DNA from: Saksenaea vasiformis B4078
Lineage: Eukaryota; Mucoromycota; Mucoromycetes; Mucorales; Saksenaeaceae
Direction of reading: 5' to 3'
DNA: 21,160 bases
NCBI GenBank assembly: GCA_000697055.1
Contig: JNDT01001949.1
Coordinates: 1 to 21,160 of the forward strand
Shown: positions 9,402 through 18,644 of the stretch, one piece after another
How the letters are laid out: every line of letters starts with the position of its first letter
Numbering within the stretch: position 1 is the first letter of the stretch
Notes under the pieces: model-generated
What the model was told of the DNA's origin: nothing
Databases searched by the model: none
What the model saw: only the letters and a program-made list of their open reading frames with translations
Program-made: the position numbers and the translations under genes

Positions 9402-10762
9402 ATTGTAAAGAGAGAAAAGTAAGCCGAAGGTACTGTTCTGTTCATCGTCCTTTTATCATCTTAATGCGTGGAGCAGTGCCACGAACTTTATGCCGAACGT
9501 CTGGTGTCAAAACAAAACTGTCGTTTTTGCGACGTAGCCAGTTTGATTGTTGTCAAGTGCTCCAGAAGCTAATTAAATGAGGATGTACACGGGTTGCTAC
9601 TAAGCACGCCACTATTTCTCTGTATGTGTGTAATTGTATAAGAGTGCGTGGGACAAAGTTAGTTTTGTGTTCAGCATCTGACGGAAAACGGTGGCACTTG
9701 TATTCTCATGCAAGTCTTCTGAAGTTCAGCGACATAGACACGCTTCTATGTTACACTTACTTGGTTTGGGGAGTGAGAATTATCCCACAGAACAGAAACT
9801 CTCTTTGACTTAACAGTCAGAAGGGCGGACTTTGCATGGGAATAGATTTGAAAGATAAACTTATGTTTACCGGTTTTCCGAGCGTTCACTCCATCTCTCG
9901 GCTCCTATCCTACTTTGTCAAGATCTTAAGGAGTTTCTCCTGCTCGGTCGTAGGGAATTTTCGATACCACAGCCAAATGTCAAACGGACTCTGGATGTGA
10001 TAGCTTATCAGTACATTATTCGCTTTTCTTACTTCTATTGAACGTGTCAGGCGGTTCGTCTCATGTAGTTCAGGTTGACATGGTAACCATAGCTTGCGAC
10101 AATTGTGATGATGTAAGCACCGCTGCTGACAAGCCGGTGTCAAATTTCTCATGGAATAAGTACCATCTATAAAATTAAGGAAGATAATATTGGTTTGGGG
10201 CTCGGGCTTATCAAAGTGCGTCCTGACCGGTTTAGAGAGCTGTCAGGAATCTATCAGTTGCATGAATTGTTGTGATGAAGACACACATGACTTCGTTTCA
10301 AATCCAATGGTGTCCTGTCGATAACACCCTACCCTATCAGCAGAGTCGAATCGTGTGGTATTCGATAAGCAAAAGGGACGAGGCAGGGCTTATATCATAT
10401 TCGAAGGCGAACCAAAGTCGACCGGAACGTAACAACCCATGAGGGCTTTTAATATGCACAACTATTGTTTCAATACGTTGTAGCGCACGTGAACTAATCA
10501 AAATGATGGAGCTATCGAAGGGTGATGTTTTGTCAAGTTCAAATGAATTTTCCTATGCAAAGAAAGGCTTATCTTACAAAAGTTTGGTGTCACAAGATGA
10601 ACCCATTTTTGTCGGGCCCGCGTTCAAAGTATAACTCCACTTTGTGTCAGTTGATAAGAAATAGCGTTTAGCACAAAGAAATACCAAGCAAGACAAATTA
10701 TTTGTTTCGAAAAAAGGCCACGTATTTACATGAAGAACAGAAATGGGTACGATGTATCATTC
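9402..10762. other. Spacer between Sel1 gene 2 and the choline kinase pseudogene
   Basis: The first part is the upstream region of paralogue 2. An 80-codon minus ORF (10152-9910) and a 60-codon plus ORF (9626-9808) have no recognisable features. From about 10700 rightward the sequence is homologous to about 17127 onward, which is the left boundary of the choline kinase duplication. Confidence 0.45.
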
Positions 10763-12114
10763 CTGTTGAGGGCACCATTGGCCAGTTCACTGTGGAAGGT
10801 TATCAGTCGTTGTATAGAGTACGAATCATAGTTAAAGTCAATTTCATTTTGGCTGGTCTGAATCAAGTCCCGTAGCCCCCAGTACGAATGGCTGGCCATG
10901 GTCCACATGACTGATTCTTTCAATAGACTATCGATTGTCGTTTGCTCATCCTGCATGCCATTAAAATATGCCTTCAAGGATCTTTTCTGTTCATCAATCC
11001 TGCCGGGGTTGCATATGTGCTGGTTCGTCATATGATAGTCGAAAATCCATTCGCAGAACTGATTGGCAATATCATAGCCACTAGGGTTATAACCGGCATA
11101 TTCAAAGTCAATGACGTCGAGCTCCCCATAGTTCTAAGTTTCAAGATGTTGCCATACTAGTCTGAAATTTAAAGTTAGGCTGTCTGTGTGCCGTCTGGCT
11201 TGTGCGCAAACACGATGGGACTCGGGTTGCTGGCTAAAACAGCGTTGCAGGTCATGGTATCTTTACTTTTTCGGAACTGGTTTGGATCAAGTTCTTGCAG
11301 CCACGATATCCTTGTATGATCTGATTTCTGCAGTTCGCTTACATCTTCCAACCACTTATCCACGTTTTCCCACACTTCGACTGCAGCTATTGGCGATGAT
11401 GGATAGGCCTTGGTGACGGTGGTATGGAGTCGGCACAGACGCGACGCGATCAGACACGACAGATCCGAGTCTCGGAGAACAACTTGAGCTAGGGTAATCG
11501 AATTCAAGTATTCTTCAAAGCGACCGTTTCTGAACGTACCCAACAAACGTGGTCCGAGGCCCAGACGAGACAGTCGTGAAAGCCAGTGAATCTCGTTGTC
11601 TCGATCGAGAATCTGATCATATCCAACACCAGGATACATGTAACAGCATATGTTGCTGTCGAAAGGTGATAAAGATTCAGCGCTGTTGGAAGAGACGTTA
11701 GCATCAACGCGGGTAAGTATCTACCCGTTTCTTTACTTTGTCATGGCACCACTGGCACGATTGAGCGAAATGGGAACTTTAGCCTGGCCAGGTAACGATA
11801 GCGATATTAGGGCCTGGACAACTCGTCGAAATGGTTCGCCTTCCAGAAACCTAACGCGATACTGTTTGGGACATGGAGAGTAAGATAAATAACAGCTACA
11901 TCGAGTCAATAACAGCTTTGCATTGTGGAACATTTGCGTGGGTTACATTTATTTGGCTGTCGCGATTGCTGTCTCTAGTTCTTACTGCCATCCCAGGTCG
12001 CAGAGGATGAGCTTTGCCGGGGGGCTGCAGAGAAGGGCTACCGTTTCTATTGCGTGGCAAGGCTAGACGCTTCGGCCTTAGAGGTTTGGTGAAATTATCA
12101 GTTTGGACGGACAC
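10763..12114 (-). pseudogene. Choline/ethanolamine kinase pseudogene (decayed duplicate of 17202-18588)
   Basis: Collinear with the intact gene through exon 1 (MSVQTDNFTKPLRP, from 12114), exon 2 (FRRVVQALIS to SGAMT), exon 3 (DQILDRDNE, GLGPRLLGTF, ASNPSPIVFAH) and exon 4 (VIDFEYAGYNP, ANQFCEW, DEQTTIDSLLKE). Breaks: one base is missing just after exon 3 starts, regained about 40 nt later. The third intron lost its GTAAGT donor together with the N-D of the catalytic HND motif. Immediately after, a deletion turns ACTCAGTATGG into ACTAGTATGG. A TAG follows near 11131, more indels lie near 11010 to 11030, one base is missing near the C-terminus, and the original stop TAG has become CAG at 10763-10765. 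The TATA-like element upstream (12152-12158) reads TGTAAAA and the downstream AATAAA is also degraded. It cannot encode an active kinase. Confidence 0.9.
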
Positions 12115-12479
12115 GTGGGAAGGAACGTGAGGCTGGGGAGGGGGACACGTATTTTACACGAGCTTGGTCAGATGGATTCCTTGTAGCTAGGCGGACTGCC
12201 CATCCCGCGACAATATCCGCCTTTAGTCATCTTCTTAGCACAGCCCACTAAATGGTCGTGGCTCAAGGATTCATATTTGTCCATTCATACGTATTCAAGT
12301 GTGTTCTGCATGCTGTTCTATCTTTATATCTTCGGGTGAGTATCCAGTTACATTTCAACCAGTGTATTGCTAACCTTTTTTTTTTCAAATAGGCCCCTTT
12401 GGTTTCAATAAATGACATTCAATCTCCATTCGACTCAATCCATTGATGGCATTATGGAAATTCCAAAAACAAGACCTTT

Positions 12480-13170
12480 ACTTTTTCTTCATCCCACAGT
12501 ACAGCCACTTCAATTTCAAAACCCGGCTCTTTCATGAAATTTCAAGTCCACTGCCAGAAACGATAGTGTAGATTTTCAAATCCTCTGTAATATCAAGTTC
12601 AAGCCTGAAAAGGATGTTGGATCTCGTATCGGGGGAGATTCAGTACTCAAAGGTATATTAATCCCATTGATTCTTTGCAAAATATGATGTAATACCTCCT
12701 CATCAACAAATCTATCATTGTCTCAATGCGAAATAATTGATCTTCACGTGGAATGCAACGTTTGTCTTCCGTAGGTGGAGGTATGTCGTCATTTTCAGTC
12801 ACCTCATCGTCATATCAGTGAATACGTCTTATTCAGTTCTTGAATCAACAGTATCCTCTTCTTCTCGGCAGCCACCCTCGAAATCGGATATTGTCATTGT
12901 GGTCCACTTGATAGCCTGAAGGTAACAACTCATGCTTGTCACAAGTTCGTCCAGTACTGAGGTTGCTTCATCTCCATGAACAGCTTTATCCATGAGACCT
13001 GACTTGCGTCAGCAATTTTGGATGGTACTAGGATTGCATTTTAGTGAGTTCAAGGAGAGCTTCATCCACCACATAGCTCAAGTCATGCTCGGAAAGCTTT
13101 GTGACACATCCTCTATAATATCAAAACCCGGAGTTTTCAAGCATTTTGCAAGGAACCGAGTACTTGATAT
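12480..13170 (-). pseudogene. Possible decayed minus-strand coding region, unidentified
   Basis: Several adjoining minus-strand frames have protein-like composition but are broken by stops and shifts. They include a 54-codon piece from 12993 to 12829 (MDKAVHGDEATSVLDELV), a following frame with DDEVTENDDIPPPTEDKR and FRIETMIDLLMRR, then ILFRLELDITEDLKIYTI, and a frame near 12530-12450 with PGFEIEVAVLWDEEKVKVLF. A similar PGFDIIEDV occurs near 13115. I do not recognise a family. The opposite strand is also open in places, so the strand is uncertain. Confidence 0.22.
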
Positions 13171-13285
13171 TAGAGAGGGCGCATTATATTCTCTTCATCT
13201 ACGGACGAGATTTTCAAAGATGTTGGGATCTTGTGGCGAGTAAATATTTTTGCCAGCGGATGACTTATTTTCGTAGCACATATCA

Positions 13286-13997
13286 ATGGCGAACACCAGC
13301 TTACAATCGGTCACTCCATTGCCTTTATTACAAACGACATCTAAAACTTCTGCCTCAAGCATTTCTGAGTCATCTAGCTCAGTATCTCCTCCCCCGAAAC
13401 GAAAACGATCTGAAAAATGCTCCCGGACTTCAATTGCCATGCATGCATCCTCGGTCGACGGTTTGATCTGTTTGTTGCAGAAATCAAGCCGCCTCATTAT
13501 TCCAATGCCATTTTTGATCAGCGTAACTGGCCAAGGCCATGAAACGAATGATAGATACTCTGGTCGCGTATGCGATCGAGCAACCGCGCGTCTGTGGACT
13601 TTGGGTGCAAGGTATGTAGTTATCACTTTGCTATGTTCACAATCACTATTTTCTTGGCGAATATTCAGGTTTCTCTTGCCATACGTACGCCATGGATCTG
13701 GAACATGATGGTATTTGCCGTATGGTAGAGCTTGATCACTTCCATTTGCCCAAATCCCTAGCCGATCTTGTGCTAACGAAGCATGCGATGGAATGCCTGC
13801 TGAAGGTCAAGGTAAGAAATACAGTTCTTCCTGCACGCTTGCTTAGCATATTTATATTTCATTAGATTGTTGTAAGTAGGGCACTGGCAAACGTCAACAA
13901 GCTCAAATCTGGGCAATTGTCAGCAAATCCCAAGTATCAACGCCACCAGCGTTTTGTGAACTGCGAGCAAAGTAAAGTGCGAAAAACGAAGAACTAG
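13286..13997 (+). pseudogene. Broken gene of an uncharacterised Mucoromycota-type family
   Basis: Three plus-strand pieces join across two good introns: 13612-13668 (GTATGT...TTCAG, 57 nt) and 13812-13865 (GTAAGA...ATTAG, 54 nt). The product ends at a TAG at 13995-13997. Order of motifs: a serine-rich linker then PPPKRKRSEK (nuclear-signal-like), FDLFVAEIKPPHYSNAIFD, AMKRMIDTLVAYAIEQPRV, CGLWVQGFSCHTYAMDL and GICRMVELDHFHLPKSL. This order, with an FxVAEIKPP block, a MIDxLV helix and a DGICRMVEL strand pair, matches large hypothetical families I recall from Mucorales, function unknown. The frame changes twice, at the A5 run 13413-13417 and near GTAACTGG 13523-13530; each is fixed by a single base. 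The gene is therefore a young pseudogene, or the sequence has homopolymer errors. The 5' end is not defined; an antisense ORF (13626-13195) covers much of exon 1. Confidence 0.5.
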
Positions 13998-14023
13998 TGC
14001 TACAGCACTGCCATGTCGCCTTG

Positions 14024-14293
14024 GTAAGGCGGACGCCCCGAAGTCTCATAGATATGAGATTGTTTTCCGAATCAAAAGGTGGCGAGTAAATATGCAATGT
14101 CCGAGCAACCGCTAGTGTTCTAAAGAAATATCATTGATAGAAATGATCGCTGTTGTACGATAGCACAAACGCTTCTAAAAGGATGCACTCATTTTATTTA
14201 GAAGGTGTCGTTTGAAAGAAATGACGTGTGATGTGCGAACGCGCCGCATTTACTAAACTTTCGGACGTTCCGATGAGACAAGACCATCCTCCT
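14024..14293. repeat. Dispersed repeat, copy 2
   Basis: Homologous to 2106-2373. Among the differences at the left end, GGCGGACG here reads GGTGGATG in copy 1, CpG-to-TpG changes typical of methylated-repeat decay. Left of about 14050 there is a 7-bp hairpin TCTCATA/TATGAGA (14041-14056) not shared by copy 1. This copy lies directly before the Tc1 transposase, but copy 1 does not, so it is not simply the 5' part of that transposon. Confidence 0.75.
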
Positions 14294-14491
14294 AACGCTT
14301 TTTTTCCCGATGATTCCCAATTCCCACTTGCTTTTTTTTTTGTTGATTCCCTGCTTCTTCCTTGGTTCACTTTCACGAATACATTCCAAAGTAGCAAGTC
14401 TGTGGACGGCAGTGCAAACTCCGCTACTTTCAGTTCATACTTCAAAATCTTTTACAGTTGTTTTCCTTCTTTTTCTTATAAAGTTATTTCT

Positions 14492-15546
14492 ATGCCATTT
14501 GGAGATATTTCCAATACTACTCGAAAGCATAACTGTGAATTTTCTGAGGCGGAGCGCGCGATGATTTTCGGAATGAAGGCAGCAGGAATGTCATATGGTG
14601 CTATCGCCAAGGTCAAAGGACTTGGAAAATCGAGTGTGCATCGTATTGTAAAGCACGTTAGTGAGTATGGCTCTCCCACTTCTAAACCAAGAGAAGGAAG
14701 ACCCAAGAAGATTACGAAACGATCATGTCGAGGCATTGATCGCAGCATCCGCGACAATCCGCGTACACCCCTGAAGGTTCATCACGCGAGTTTCTCCGAA
14801 ACATGCATGAAGGTTTCATTGAGCACATTCGCTAAAACTGTGCACGAACTTGGGTTCTCTTCACGCCTATTCGTAGACCTAGGTTAACAGAAAACCACGG
14901 AACCAGACGGCTAAAGTGGGCAGAGGAACGCGTGAACTGGACTCCTGAGCGATGGCAGAAGGTAATCTGGAGCGAGGAGTCCAGATTCCGTGTCATTGGT
15001 AACGATGGTCGGGTACGTGTCTTGCGGAAGGATGGCGAAGGTCTTCTGGAACAGCACATCACCGAAACTACAAAGTTCGGCGGTGGCTCGGTAATGGTAT
15101 GGGGCTGCTTCAATGCAGATGGGGTTGGCCCCATTCAAGTCGTAGATGGCAGGATGGATGGGAAGGAGTACATCAAGGTTTTGCAGAGAAACTTGATACC
15201 ATTTTTGAAGGAAAACAAGTTAGATGACCACATCTTTCAGGAAGACAATGCCCCATGTCATAAGAGCAAGGCCGTGCAGCGAAGGAAGAGTAAACATGGT
15301 GTTTCCTTCATGCAAAACTGGCCTGCACAAAGTCCAGATCTCAATCCTATTGAGCATCTCTGGGACGAGCTGGAGCGCCGTCTGGTAAGGAGAAAACACC
15401 TGATTCACAAGCCAGAACAGTTGGAGGCAGCACTCATGGAAGAGTGGCATGCCGTCCCTACAAGCATCTGTGAAAGCCTGATTGCTTCCATGCCAAAAAG
15501 GTGTCAAGCCGTGATTGAGGCGCGTGGGGGCCACACACCTTACTAA
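14492..15546 (+). pseudogene. Tc1-type transposase, one frameshift
   Basis: The reading frame starts MPFGDISNTTRKHNC at 14492. Residues about 15 to 60 form the helix-turn-helix (ERAMIFGMKAAGMSYGAIAK, LGKSSVHRIVKHV), followed by a GRPKK linker and a second DNA-binding region (DNPRTPLKVHH to ELGFSSR). The frame then breaks at about 14865: a one-base loss separates SSR from PIRRPRLTEN, and translation resumes in the frame ending at 15546. The catalytic domain has IWSEESRF (Tc1 proteins usually have SDES, so the first catalytic Asp is Glu here), QEDNAPCH (second Asp) and SPDLNPIEHLWDEL (Glu). Total length of about 350 residues is normal for the family. AATAAA follows at 15564-15569. I could not find matching terminal inverted repeats. 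It is probably inactive. Confidence 0.9.
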
Positions 15547-15563
15547 ATTCATACGACAATGGA

Positions 15564-15569
15564 AATAAA
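15564..15569 (+). promoter_or_regulatory. AATAAA polyadenylation signal after the Tc1 transposase
   Basis: A canonical AATAAA starts 18 nt after the transposase stop codon, on the same strand. Confidence 0.45.
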
Positions 15570-15704
15570 TATGCTTCATATCTAACTTGTTCTACGTCTA
15601 GCATCTTTAAGTACATTAAGTAGCATTTATCAAGTGCATATGAAGTATACAGTGTTGTCACGAAATCAGATTAGCGGAGATTAGTGCTACCGTCCACAGA
15701 CTTG

Positions 15705-16595
15705 CTACTTTGGAGTGTAGGTCTCCCTTCTCAACCTGTCAGAAGCTCGGCAAACGTTGTTCAGCAATGCTTTGACGACGGGAATTCGCGAGTGAGGATT
15801 CATAGTGACACCGAGCTGGGCTGAGTCTCTCCCCATATGGTCAATCCATTGTTCTATATTCTGACGTTCTTTTTTTCGTCTGTAGACAGATAGTCGTGGT
15901 GAGTTCGCCTTTTGTGGCATGCTTCCCGGAGAATAAGTGGGTGTCTGTGAAAACGTCCCTGTTCCATGCATTCTGGGCTTGGCACCGGTGCTATCATGCC
16001 CTGGATGGTCTAGTTCCTGAACTTCACTCACAGTCTGGCTGATCATCCTCGTTAGCTCCTCCAACTGTCTTCCGCGTTCGTCCAATGCTTTCTTCGGATC
16101 GTCGACCGTTTGCAGACGGTTGTCAAATAGCAGTATGTCTCGGATGTGAGCTGTGGATTCCTTATCTATCAAACCCATCATGGCCTCCAACTCCTGTACC
16201 TGCTTGCCGAGCTATTCTTCTAAGTTCGTTTCCATAGCTACCACTTTGCCATAGGCGTGACGGTCCTGATATGGATCGTTCTCGGTTTGATGTTCTAAGA
16301 AGCGCGCTGGTTGAAATAATTGCCCTCTGATAATACAGACGCCTCTAAAAAGAGGCACCCATTTCGTTTAGAACAAATATTTTTGCAAGGCACGATAAGC
16401 GACGCGTTGCGGCGCGGTATCCGCTGGATTTTTTGTCGTTCTGGAGAACGTAAACCGTCCCTCGACGTTACAAGCAAAACAGTGTCTTGTCCGTTGCATC
16501 TCAGTAATAGCTGTAAGGGTCCATGCTTGCTTGAGATTGTCACCCATCTTGAAAAGCTTATGGTCGAACCAATAACCTGGACAGACGGCAAACAT
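15705..16595 (-). pseudogene. Coiled-coil protein reading frame with two in-frame stops
   Basis: A single minus-strand frame runs from 16595 to the stop at 15705 with only two interruptions, TAA at 16370-16368 and TAG at 16214-16212. The part after the TAG is a 161-codon ORF from 16190 (MEAMMGLIDKESTAHIRDIL, then ALDERGRQLEELTRMISQTV). It contains heptad-like helices, a Pro/Ser/Gly-rich middle, a basic YRRKKERQ patch and a helical C-terminus. Across the TAG the heptad character continues (VVAMETNLEE, stop, LGKQVQELEAMM), so the stop most likely replaced CAG (Gln). The region between the two stops has QDRHAYGKVVAMETN, and above the TAA lies FDHKLFKMGDNLKQAWTL. I do not recognise the protein; a short functional gene starting at 16190 cannot be excluded. 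Confidence 0.45.
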
Positions 16596-17134
16596 GCATG
16601 GTCGATTAGAGGCGAGTGTCTGCCTCCGGAATGCTCACGCCGATATAAGGCCAATCGTGATGCTTGAATGCTAGTTCTTACTCTGGTTATTTCGCATTGA
16701 GAAGGAAGTGTACCCACGTTTCCAGCATGAAAGGTCAATCAAAACGGCAGCGTAAAAACTGGGTGGTTTCGCCCTTGATCTTTGGTGACTTCGCTTGACC
16801 ATTAATTATGGCGTGTTATGCGCGCCAAGTGGATTTTAGGACCCGATGAGTTGCTTGAGCACCATCATCGAAATAATGCCGCATTGCGCATTGGAATATG
16901 CAGAAAAACAGTCAGGGTTGGGAATGGAGCAATTTTAACCACTCTTTGTTCTCACGAAGCAGTGAGACAGTAGACAGGATTCATTAGAGCACTTGAACCC
17001 TAATAATGCAGAAGTTTGGCAGGGAGGCACGTTCCATTTATGATGATTAAGCCGGAATCTTATTTATGAGGGCGATAAGCAGCTGAATCAGTGGATGAAG
17101 AGCGATCAGGTTAAGCGATGGTAAAGACAGGTTA
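16596..17134. other. Spacer before the choline kinase 3' end
   Basis: No gene is supported. A 147-codon minus ORF (16738-16295) and a 115-codon plus ORF (16320-16667) overlap each other at its left side and lack recognisable features; both look like shadows of the decayed frame ending at 15705. Confidence 0.4.
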
Positions 17135-17140
17135 TTTATT
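17135..17140 (-). promoter_or_regulatory. AATAAA polyadenylation signal of the choline kinase gene
   Basis: AATAAA on minus, about 62 nt past the stop codon. In the decayed copy the matching site (near 10697-10702) no longer reads AATAAA. Confidence 0.6.
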
Positions 17141-17201
17141 TCGGAAAGAGGTTATGTATTTACATTAAGGAGAGGAATGGGGACGATGTAGATTATCATT
17201 C

Positions 17202-18588
17202 CTATTGAGGGCACCATTTGGCCAGCTCACTGTGGAAGGCTGTCAGTCGTTGCATAGAATACGAATGATAGTCAAAGTCAATTTCACTTTGGCTGGCCTG
17301 AATCAAGCCCCATAGCCCCCAGTACAAATGGCTGGCCATGGTCCACAAGGCTGTTTCCTTCAATAGGCTATCGATAGTCGTTTGCTCATCCTGCATGACA
17401 TTAAGGTATGCCTTCAAGAATCTTTTCTGTTCATCAACCGTAGGGTACCTGTCGGAGAGCATATTTGCTGGTTCGTCACTATGATAATCGTACATCCATT
17501 CGCAGAAATGGTTGGCAATATCATAGCCACGAGGATTATAGCCGGCGTATTCAAAATCAATGACAACGAGTTCCCCTGTGGTTTTAAGTTTCAAGATGTT
17601 GCCATACTGAGTCTGAAATTTAAAGTTAGGCGTTTTACGTGCTTGTTTGGCTTTACTTACGTCGTTGTGCGCAAACACAATGGGACTCGGGTTGCTAGCT
17701 AAAACGGCTTTGCATGTCATGGTATCTTTTCGTAACTGGGTTAGATCAAGTTCTTGCAGCCATGATACCCTTGTATGATCTGATTTCTGGAGTTCGCTTA
17801 CAGCTTCCAACCACTTATCCACGTTTTTCCACACTTCGACTGCAGCTGTTGGCGATGGTGGATAGGCCTTGGTGACGGTGGTGTGGAGTTGGCACAGACG
17901 CGATGCGATCAGACACGATAGATCCGAGTCTCGGAGATCAGCGTGAGTTAGGGTAGTCGAATTCAAATATTCTTCAAAGCGACCGTTTCCAAACGTACCC
18001 AACAAACGTGGTCCGAGGCCCAGATGAGATAGTCGTGAGAGCCAGTGAAGCTCGTTGTCTCGATCGAGAATCTGATCACATCCAACGCCATATACACGTA
18101 ACAACATACGCTGATGCCGAAAGGTGACAAAGAATACGGCACTGTGGAAGAGAAAACGTTAGCATCAACACGGGCCAGGGTTTCTGTGTGTGTGTGTTTC
18201 CTTTACTTTGTCATGGCACCGCTGACACGCTCGAGCGACATGGGTCCTTTGGTCTGACCAGGGAACAATCGTGAAACCAGGGCTTCGACGGCTCGTCGAA
18301 GTTCTTCTCCCTTCAGAATCCTAAATGCGAAAGCGTTTACAACAGGAAGCGCAGAGTAAAAAATAACACCTACGTCAAGTCAATGACAGCGTTGCATCGT
18401 GGAACATCTACGCGGGTTATGTTCATTGGCTTGTCGCGAGGACCGCCCCTAGTGCTTACCATCATCCCGAGTCGCAGAGGATGAATGTTGCCAGAGGGCA
18501 GCAGAGCAGGGCTGCTGTTTCTGCTTCGTAGTGAGGCCAGACGACTTGGCCTTAGAGGTTTAGCGGAATTATCAGTTTGGACAGACAT
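17202..18588 (-). CDS. Choline/ethanolamine kinase (4 exons, 406 aa)
   Basis: ATP-dependent phosphorylation of choline or ethanolamine, the first step of the CDP-choline/CDP-ethanolamine (Kennedy) route to membrane phospholipids; cytosolic. Exons on minus: 18588-18374, 18320-18207, 18141-17661, 17612-17202; introns 53, 65 and 48 nt, all GT-AG. Spliced motifs: SGAMTNAVFFVT (residues about 105-116, nucleotide-binding strand pair), GLGPRLLGTF, the catalytic loop FAHNDTQYGNIL with HND at 268-270, and VVIDFEYAGYNPRGYDIANH with DFE at 289-291, then FCEWMYDYHSDEP. These are the diagnostic choline/ethanolamine kinase motifs. The start at 18588 (MSVQTDN) was chosen because homology with the decayed duplicate begins there and a TATA box lies 46 nt upstream; an in-frame ATG at 18657 is less likely. 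Intron 2 contains a (CA)n tract. Intron 3 is stop-free and a multiple of three. Choline versus ethanolamine preference cannot be read from the sequence. Confidence 0.93.
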
Positions 18589-18633
18589 GTGAAAGAAACG
18601 TGAGGTCGTGTGGGCGACACCAACTGGTGCGCA

Positions 18634-18640
18634 TTTTATA
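18634..18640 (-). promoter_or_regulatory. TATA box (TATAAAA) of the choline kinase gene
   Basis: On minus the sequence reads GGGTATAAAATGCGC, 46 to 52 nt upstream of the chosen ATG, a normal distance. The decayed duplicate has TGTAAAA at the corresponding place (12158-12152). Confidence 0.6.
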
Positions 18641-18644
18641 CCCG

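Noticed and set aside
13195..13626. 143-codon minus-strand ORF
   Set aside because: The plus strand here carries family motifs in the right order with matching introns, so the minus ORF is more likely antisense coincidence, though its acidic composition is protein-like.
13999..14085. Possible tRNA or tRNA-derived SINE head (GGTAAGGCGGACGCCCC, a 7-bp hairpin, TTTTCCGAATC)
   Set aside because: An A-box-like and a T-arm-like stretch can be imagined, but the anticodon loop does not have seven bases, the T stem does not pair properly and the acceptor arms match only with a bulge.
15651..15692. CAGTGTTGTCACGAAATC as a Tc1 terminal inverted repeat
   Set aside because: It begins with CAGTG after TA as Tc1 ends do, but it points away from the transposase and I found no inverted partner on the left. 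A TAGTGCTAC match at 13993-14003 is in direct, not inverted, orientation.
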